Positions 58,664 to 64,000 of a stretch of DNA of 64,000 nt are shown here, piece by piece. The stretch lies in assembly GCA_002189035.1 (NCBI GenBank), contig NEEC01000013.1, positions 620,001 through 684,000 on the forward strand, written 5' to 3'. This DNA is from Utricularia gibba. Lineage: Eukaryota > Streptophyta > Magnoliopsida > Lamiales > Lentibulariaceae. The position numbers and the translations under genes are program-made. Position 1 is the first letter of the stretch. Every line of letters starts with the position of its first letter. The notes under the pieces were generated by a model. That model did not search any database. It was given only the letters and a program-made list of their open reading frames with translations, and had not been told where the DNA came from.

Positions 58664-59340
58664 TACTGAAGTGGTGAGGAAATACAAGGTATGCCAATAT
58701 CATGCGAGCATGCCAAGAAAACCGGTAAACAACCTGACCACTCTACCACTCTCGTGCGCATTTGACCGCTGGGGGATAGACCTCATGGGACCTTTCCCCC
58801 AAACCTCTGGCCAAAGGAAATTTATTATCGTGGGGATCGAATACTTCTCCAAATGGGTAGAAGCAGAAGTTGTGGCAAAAATATCGGAGGAAACCGTTAT
58901 CCAATTTCTATGGAGGAGCATCTTCATCCGATTTGGAGTACTGTGGGAGATCGTAACCGATAATGATTCTCAGTTCGCTGGGGGAAAATGGATACATTTT
59001 TGGACAAATACTTGGTTAAACACAACTTCACCTCAGTGTATCACCCTCAGAGTAACGGTCTTACAGAGGTTACAAACCGGACTCCCAGGCAAGGTATGAA
59101 AACCAAACTTGAGAATTTTGGGGGTTCGTGGGCAGACCGTTTGGATGAGGTGTTATGGTGATATTGCACCACCCCTCAAACCACTATAGAAGAGTCTCCC
59201 TTCTCATTGGTTTACGGATCAGAAGCCGTATGCCTGATCGAGTTGACACAGAAGAGCTACAGAATAGAACACTACAATGAAGAAGAAAATGCCGATCTAC
59301 AAAATCATACAATTTTCAAATCTGAAAAATCAAAGAAAGT
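58656..59340 (+). pseudogene. Ty3/gypsy integrase fragment
   Basis: KVCQYHASMPRKPVNNLTTL, then FDRWGIDLMGPFPQTSGQRK (first catalytic Asp), FSKWVEAE and IVTDNDSQFAG (second Asp) are read to about 58990. There a frameshift moves to SVYHPQSNGLTEVTNR with the catalytic Glu. A TGA interrupts DEVLW, and SPFSLVYGSEAV follows. Part of the N-terminal zinc-binding Cys pair is lost. Gag, protease, RT and RNase H are absent because the frame starts at the LTR edge. Confidence 0.85.
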
Positions 59341-59414
59341 AAAGGCAATATGCAAAAGCTAAGTGAACTGAAGGAAGGAATCCCAAATCAGGACCTCAAA
59401 ATGTACGAAAAACC

Positions 59415-60824
59415 CCCAAATCGAGGGCAAAAAACATCAGTCTCAAAAGAAAAAAATTAAGGTTCAGGAAGGGGCTCCGTGGAGGGACGTGTCCCTCTAG
59501 CCTTGCCCTCAGCTTGACCTCGTTTTCCTGCTGGACTCTAGCCCGAATCAGCACCATTAGGCGCTCTCGATCTGCTTCGAACCCGAACTCTGGGGCCTAA
59601 TACACGTCCATGATAGCGTCAAGCATGTTTTCATCCTTCATCAGGGGGTTGATCCTGTCGAAGCGTGGATCGGTGATTGACAGCCTGAATTCCTAGCTGA
59701 ATTGGTGCCTTTGCCGATATATTGCAACTTAGGGAGGCAGAACTTGGCTACCTCTATGCTTCTTAGAAGGTTTCTGTGCGCAAACCTTAACCCTTTTTCT
59801 TTTCTTTTGAGTTGAGGGCCAAGTAGAGGACTCAGGAGCCAGATTAGAGGGGAGAGGGGGTATCAGATCAGAGGTGGGAGGTGCTGCCGAATTAGAGGGA
59901 ACGTTGTGTGGAGATTGCAAGAGAAGCCAATACTCCAAGTCGGAACCCAGAGGAATAAGGAAATTGGGCCACTGTCCATCTCAATTGCGACCGAGAATCC
60001 CGCAAGCCGATAAGGAATCTCGTGAAAGCATCAAGGCCCGAGACTCATACCAAACCGAACACTCACCCAGCCTGCAATAAACTTCCCTGCGGGATTCATT
60101 CGAGAAGTGGAATCGGCCAAACGGTTTAAACTTCAAAGGAGAGGGGGGCTTTACCGGGAAATTCCAGCTGGCCCCCAATGGTGGAGCAACCCGAATAAAG
60201 GAAGACCACCAATTGTGATGGGCCTTGAGGATGAAATCGGGGTGATCCTGAAATCGGAGAAATTGAAAATGTGAAAAACCGTGCATTGGGCGTTTAGCCT
60301 TACGGATTGCAACCTTGAAAAGTTGGAAGAAGTCCACTAGGGTCACACCTGAATCCATACCCACCGAATAAAAGAGAAAGGTGGTGAAGCAAAAGATTGA
60401 ATTCGCGGACAGGCAGTAAAGCAGAATGGCAAACATATGAAGAAATTGGACAATAAGGGGATGAAATGGGAATCAGAGCCCACTTTCTAAGTAGGCAATG
60501 AGAATAGGAAGACTAAAGCGGGGAAGAGGCCTCTCTCCCACACCCCAAGATATTTGGCAGTCCTGAGCTTGACTAAGGATGTATTTGCCGGGGATAGAAT
60601 ATTTGGACCGAATAGCGGAGATATTCAACTCACTGGATTTTCTACCCACCTCGTTTTCGGGAGTCAGAGAGGAAAAATATTCTGAAGGGATTGAAAGAGA
60701 AGAATGGAAACCCTAGGGGGTAATAGAACAAGGGAGAGGAAAAACTCAACGAACAAACGAAGCGCTAAGCTAATCGAGGAATACAGGAAAAAGTGAGGAA
60801 CTTACGGGTACCTGAAAAATTCAT
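59415..60824 (-). pseudogene. Antisense gene of the Tat-like element (PF04195-like)
   Basis: On the minus strand a short exon (ATG 60824, ends 60806, donor gtaagt) joins in phase to an exon starting at 60681 after a cttcag acceptor. The reading continues to a stop at 59729 with two internal TGA codons (one near 60483, one at 59981). It includes FPFHPLIVQFLHMF, FYSVGMDSGVTLVDFFQLFK and HHNWWSSFIRV, matching the PF04195-type plant transposon domain. It ends in a basic NLS-like KKRKRVKV and KPSKKHRG. A further charged segment (NPLMKDENMLDAIMDVY, then RARVQQENEVKLRARLEG, 59670-59430) with one stop may be a third exon. Tat/Ogre-lineage elements are known to carry such antisense ORFs between pol and the 3' LTR. 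Confidence 0.6.
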
Positions 60825-60939
60825 GATTTCCAGTGGGTATCACGGCGGTGAGGTACGACAGAGCACGATGAAGCACGAAAAGAACTGAAGTCTCACGAGC
60901 ACAAAGAAGGAGAAAAGGGGGAAAAATGATGGGAGGACA

Positions 60940-60947
60940 TATTTATA
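60940..60947 (-). promoter_or_regulatory. TATA box of the antisense gene
   Basis: Minus-strand TATAAATA lies 116 bases upstream of the ATG at 60824. The leader between them is pyrimidine-rich. It is independent of the LTR promoters, which point the other way. Confidence 0.55.
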
Positions 60948-60967
60948 AGAGAGATATTCAGAAGACA

Positions 60968-60983
60968 AAACGACGCGTCGTTT
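60968..60983. promoter_or_regulatory. 16-bp perfect palindrome upstream of the antisense TATA box
   Basis: aaacgacgcgtcgttt is self-complementary and lies about 20 bases upstream of the antisense TATA box. It contains ACGCGT, a CGCG-type core. Its function is unproven. Confidence 0.5.
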
Positions 60984-61154
60984 GAGGTACCCAAAATTAG
61001 CGGGAAAAACGTGGAGCGCCCAAGAGACAACGTGTGGCATAGAGGTCAGTTTAAATCGGGTTGGGACTTATTCATTGGAATTGGCATGCCTGATAGCGAT
61101 ATAGTGGTGATTCTGATTCACTGATTTACCCCGAGGGGCCAATATCGGTAAATC

Positions 61155-61166
61155 AAAGGGGCTGAA
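61155..61166 (+). other. Candidate polypurine tract
   Basis: aaaggggctgaa immediately precedes the TGATGG start of the 3' LTR, the position expected for the plus-strand primer. Confidence 0.5.
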
Positions 61167-61684
61167 TGATGGGGTCCAAATTGGACTAGGTTAACTAGTC
61201 TTTGAAGAGTAGCCAAAAGGGTGTTCTGACACCCTAATACAGGCCGACAGACCGATAATTATCAGAGTTTGTCAGCGGTGGTCATTTTTGACAGGCTGAA
61301 AAGTAGCCGAATTACGGCATTGGCAGAGCAATCGACGGCTATCTGAAGGCAGAATCACAGTATGCACAACAAGTGCAGAAAGTAGTTAACACTTGCAGAA
61401 TTCAGGATTCTCTCAACTCACCTATAAATGCAAGAAATATTATAGTGGAAGGGTTTAGACTCTAAGTATTCCATCTTGTATTTTCCCCATGTTCGTCGAG
61501 TGAAGATCTTTTCCGGCGAGCTCCCACAGTTCTTTGGTTTTTCCATTCTCTGACGGTTTTCATGTAAAAAACCTCTATCTATTTCCATTTCTGCTAACCG
61601 AACCAAGTAAAACTCCAAAACAGCAACTGGGTACGGCGCATCCAGCCGCACCCATAACCCGAAAATCGACCCCCCTCTGGGATA
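61167..61684 (+). repeat. 3' LTR of the Tat-like element
   Basis: Matches 58141-58663 with scattered substitutions and small indels, and has the TATA-like cctataaatgc near 61421. No 5-bp target duplication matching ACCTT (58136-58140) was found after its end. Confidence 0.8.
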
Positions 61685-62479
61685 CTGTAATTATTTCTAC
61701 AATGTATATAGCATTTAAAATTATTTTTTCTGTTAGTAATCAAATTATAAATGATTTTCGATCTTTTTTCTCAATTAAAACATATGATATGCTAATTTGT
61801 ATTAAAAATATTATATTTATATTAAATCATAATAAGTTTTAACTATAAAACAATGACTATTGGAATAATTAATATATTTTTTATTTCTAAAATTACTATT
61901 TAATTATTTTATTTGTTATATACTTTATCAAAAAAAATTACTATTATAAATTTTTGTATTTAAATTACTATCAAATTTTTGTATTATCATAAATTACTAT
62001 CGATCATTATAAAAGTAAGATATAAAATTATATTGAGTTATTTTTTTCCACAATTATGTGATAATGTCCAACTTTTAGGATGTAATTTTGTAATTTTTCT
62101 TTCGATCTTGTGTTCCCTTATTGAATAAGTTACTCAATTGAAGTTGTTTGAATTTTTATAGAAGATTCGACCAAAATTTTCTCTACCATTGATGGTTACG
62201 TCTACCATTTTCAACTTTAAATGTTGACACATGTTTTGCAGCCTTTCTATTTAAACCACACCCCTCAAATATAAGACTAGTAGGCTTCCTCATTAACCAC
62301 TACAAATGCAATGAATACTATCTTTTCAGCTGCATCAATTTGTAACTGTGATAAACATCTTATGCTTGTATTTTGCATATTAATGGGCAACATAAATTGA
62401 TATTATTTGCAAGAAATTTTCCAAGGATATGCATGGATGCAACACGAAATGGCCAAAATGCATGATACAATGTATTTGT
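61685..62479. other. AT-rich intergenic DNA
   Basis: No coding homology except that the last bases lead into the BURP pseudogene. No repeat boundaries seen. Confidence 0.45.
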
Positions 62480-62922
62480 CAACGAAGATTGATTTCGTTA
62501 ATTATAGCGTATTTGTCAACAAAAGCAACAGTGAATCCATCGGCTAAGGCAAAGATACCACTGGAGAAGCATCTAGCTTCAAGATTTACGGCATGAACTA
62601 CACCTTCAAAGAATACAGCAAAGAGAGCAGCACATTCGCAAGTTACATCAACGAGACCTCACCCGTACAAGCGTCCATGGCGGCTGCCAGCACATTTTTA
62701 CCGCGTGTAATAGTTTCTGAATTCCCATTTTCCTCCGCGATCAAGAAGACCTTCCATGCAGTCGATGATTCCAGCACTGCGAAAATGGTAACCGATGCCC
62801 TCCACGAATGCGAACGAGCGCCGAGCCATTCTGTTCCCAAGATTCGGGTCTACGAAAAAAGCGGGTATTTTGGATCCCACTGTATTGCATCTGCACTTTT
62901 TTATGATCATCTAGAATTTTAA
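62480..62922 (+). pseudogene. Polygalacturonase beta-subunit-like (BURP domain) fragment
   Basis: F-x-x-Y-type repeats (FVNYSVF, SSFKIYGMNYTFKEYS, STFASY) followed by TFLPRVIVSEFPFSSAIKKT and KMVTDALHECERAPS match the junction of FTNY repeats and BURP domain in polygalacturonase non-catalytic (PG1-beta/AroGP) subunits, which act in the cell wall. A TAA at about 62545 interrupts the frame, the signal peptide is missing, and the BURP Cys-His core is lost after about residue 90. It is a degraded gene copy, not a transposon protein. Confidence 0.75.
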
Positions 62923-62949
62923 AAAAACATGTAAACCCTGTACCCCAAA

Positions 62950-63290
62950 GTAACATTTCACAATAAATTTGAACCATTTTGCAACAGACAACATAATATC
63001 TCAAAAGTATTTATGTTAATTATCAAGTTCTCTATAGATGTGTTGATCAAATCAATAACTAATATACTAATATATTGTACTTGTTTCGAAATCTTGTTTG
63101 TGATAGAATATATGTATCTCATCTTATGCCCTGCATGACAATGTTTCTCATATAAGTATATTAATATATTCATCTCAAACAAAGAATCTATTAATACTGT
63201 TAGAATCGCACTCAAGACAACATGCCATGAACAATTCATGTGGCCCACAACACACAAGAAATCAAAGGCGAGAAAACCCACGAACACAAA
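62950..63290 (-). pseudogene. Harbinger transposase N-terminal fragment
   Basis: On the minus strand the reading includes MNILIYLYEKHCHAGHKMRY and LINTSIENLIININTFEILC. It is collinear with the N-terminal part of the Harbinger pseudogene at 54005-54378 (KMNVLIYLYWKK, then NTAIENLRITQDAFSIL). No catalytic region follows. Confidence 0.6.
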
Positions 63291-63716
63291 ATGAAAAATA
63301 TAATAAAAAAATCAAAACATAGTTCATTATGTGATGCACGTCTGTTTTAAAAAAAGAGAGATTATTGTTTGATGAAGGGCAAAATTGGAAGATTTGAGCC
63401 GTATTTACACACCACTCTTCATTTATGCAAATCGGCCGAACTGGTTTCCATTGGATGTACACCCAACATGCGACTTTATTTAGAATATTGGATTTACTGA
63501 CAAAAAGAAATTGATATGGAATTTTATAGGTGGATCTAAAATATTATGATTATTGATTTATAATTATTGAAAGTCCAATAAAAGAAATATAAATTACAAT
63601 CATATATCCCATTTAATACCACCTTTCATGTCCGTTTAAATTTCAAGGTTTCACACTTTTGGTACGAAAGTCCTCATATAAAACCCAGATACATTGAACC
63701 ACCGAAGCAGACACGA

Positions 63717-63798
63717 AAACAACGACTTTGACAAAGCAAAAGGCAGTGCAATAGACTAAACAACGACTTGGACAAAGCCAAAGGCAGTGTCATAGACC
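63717..63798. repeat. 41-bp tandem duplication in the 3' flank of peptide copy 3
   Basis: aaacaacgactttgacaaag and aaacaacgacttggacaaag begin two adjacent 41-base units with a few mismatches. Copies 1 and 2 of the peptide gene have a single unit. Confidence 0.8.
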
Positions 63799-63828
63799 GG
63801 AGGTTTTCCCGTCAACCGGAGACGGAAA

Positions 63829-63980
63829 TTATGGAGTGGTGGATGCCGGCGATGGTGGTGGATTTCCACCTGAATCTGGAGGATCACTTCCCCCGTGACC
63901 TCCGAGATTGGGCAGCGGTGATGGTATTGATGTATTGGGATCCTCCCGCAGAAACCGTGATGACTGCCAGCTTTCACCAC
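63829..63980 (-). CDS. Small secreted peptide gene, copy 3 (exon 2, runs off the window)
   Basis: The minus-strand second exon encodes GESWQSSRFLREDPNTSIPS, then PLPNLGGHGGSDPPDSGGN and PPPSPASTTP, and stops at 63829. The acceptor (ctgttag|gt) is at the same place and phase as in copy 2. Exon 1, with the signal peptide, would lie beyond base 64000. Compared with copy 2, the segment between TSIPSP and PPPSPA is Gly/Asp-rich rather than YAPGYGGWF, while the N-terminal SR-x-LREDP-x-TSIPSP motif is conserved. The visible part is undamaged. Confidence 0.6.
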
Positions 63981-64000
63981 CTAACAGTTGGAGGAAAATG

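Noticed and set aside
59874-60080. Plus-strand frame inside the Tat-like element
   Set aside because: Shadow of the antisense gene, with no gag or pol similarity.
1-64000. CRISPR arrays, bacterial operons or a defence island
   Set aside because: No regularly spaced repeats; all real genes are intron-containing or plant-specific families.

Overview
The window is angiosperm nuclear DNA. It is AT-rich, its genes are split by GT-AG introns, and it holds plant-specific families (ARF, DUF679, ZF-HD mini zinc finger, E6-like) together with many decayed plant transposons. No rRNA, tRNA, CRISPR array or prokaryotic operon was seen. The species cannot be fixed from sequence alone.

The gene-bearing part is 4-29 kb, with every gene on the minus strand. 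It holds an E6-like secreted protein (4393-4899), a DUF679/DMP membrane protein (14760-15395), a complete 14-exon guanylate-binding-protein-like GTPase of the GBPL3 type (15850-21065, 1069 aa as spliced here, one GC-AG intron), a complete 10-exon AUXIN RESPONSE FACTOR 3/ETTIN gene (24229-27122, 624 aa) with two tasiR-ARF target sites and a start-stop uORF, and a mini zinc finger gene (28540-28785). Exon joins were worked out by hand; reading phase is kept at every join and exon lengths match codon counts.

From 30 kb to the end the window is a transposon graveyard. It contains Copia, Athila-like and Tat-like LTR remnants, solo LTR-like elements with 5-bp target-site duplications, hAT and PIF/Harbinger transposase relics (one hAT nested inside a Harbinger transposase), and AT-rich elements with terminal inverted repeats. 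Smaller Copia relics also lie at 1.7-3.7 kb and 6.8-12.5 kb.

Scattered in that graveyard are three copies of a gene I could not assign to any family. It encodes a small secreted, Pro/Ser-rich peptide precursor with two exons. The copy at 39061-39469 is intact (74 aa), the one at 33444-33809 is broken, and the one at 63829 runs off the window edge. The intact copy has a TATA box and two W-box cores next to it. A second notable object is a Tat-like retroelement (58141-61684) whose integrase is followed by an antisense gene with its own TATA box and a phase-consistent intron.

Functional links are limited. GBPL3-type GTPases act in nuclear immune condensates and at the nuclear periphery, and ARF3 acts in organ polarity under tasiR-ARF control. 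The peptide genes look inducible, but their role is unknown.
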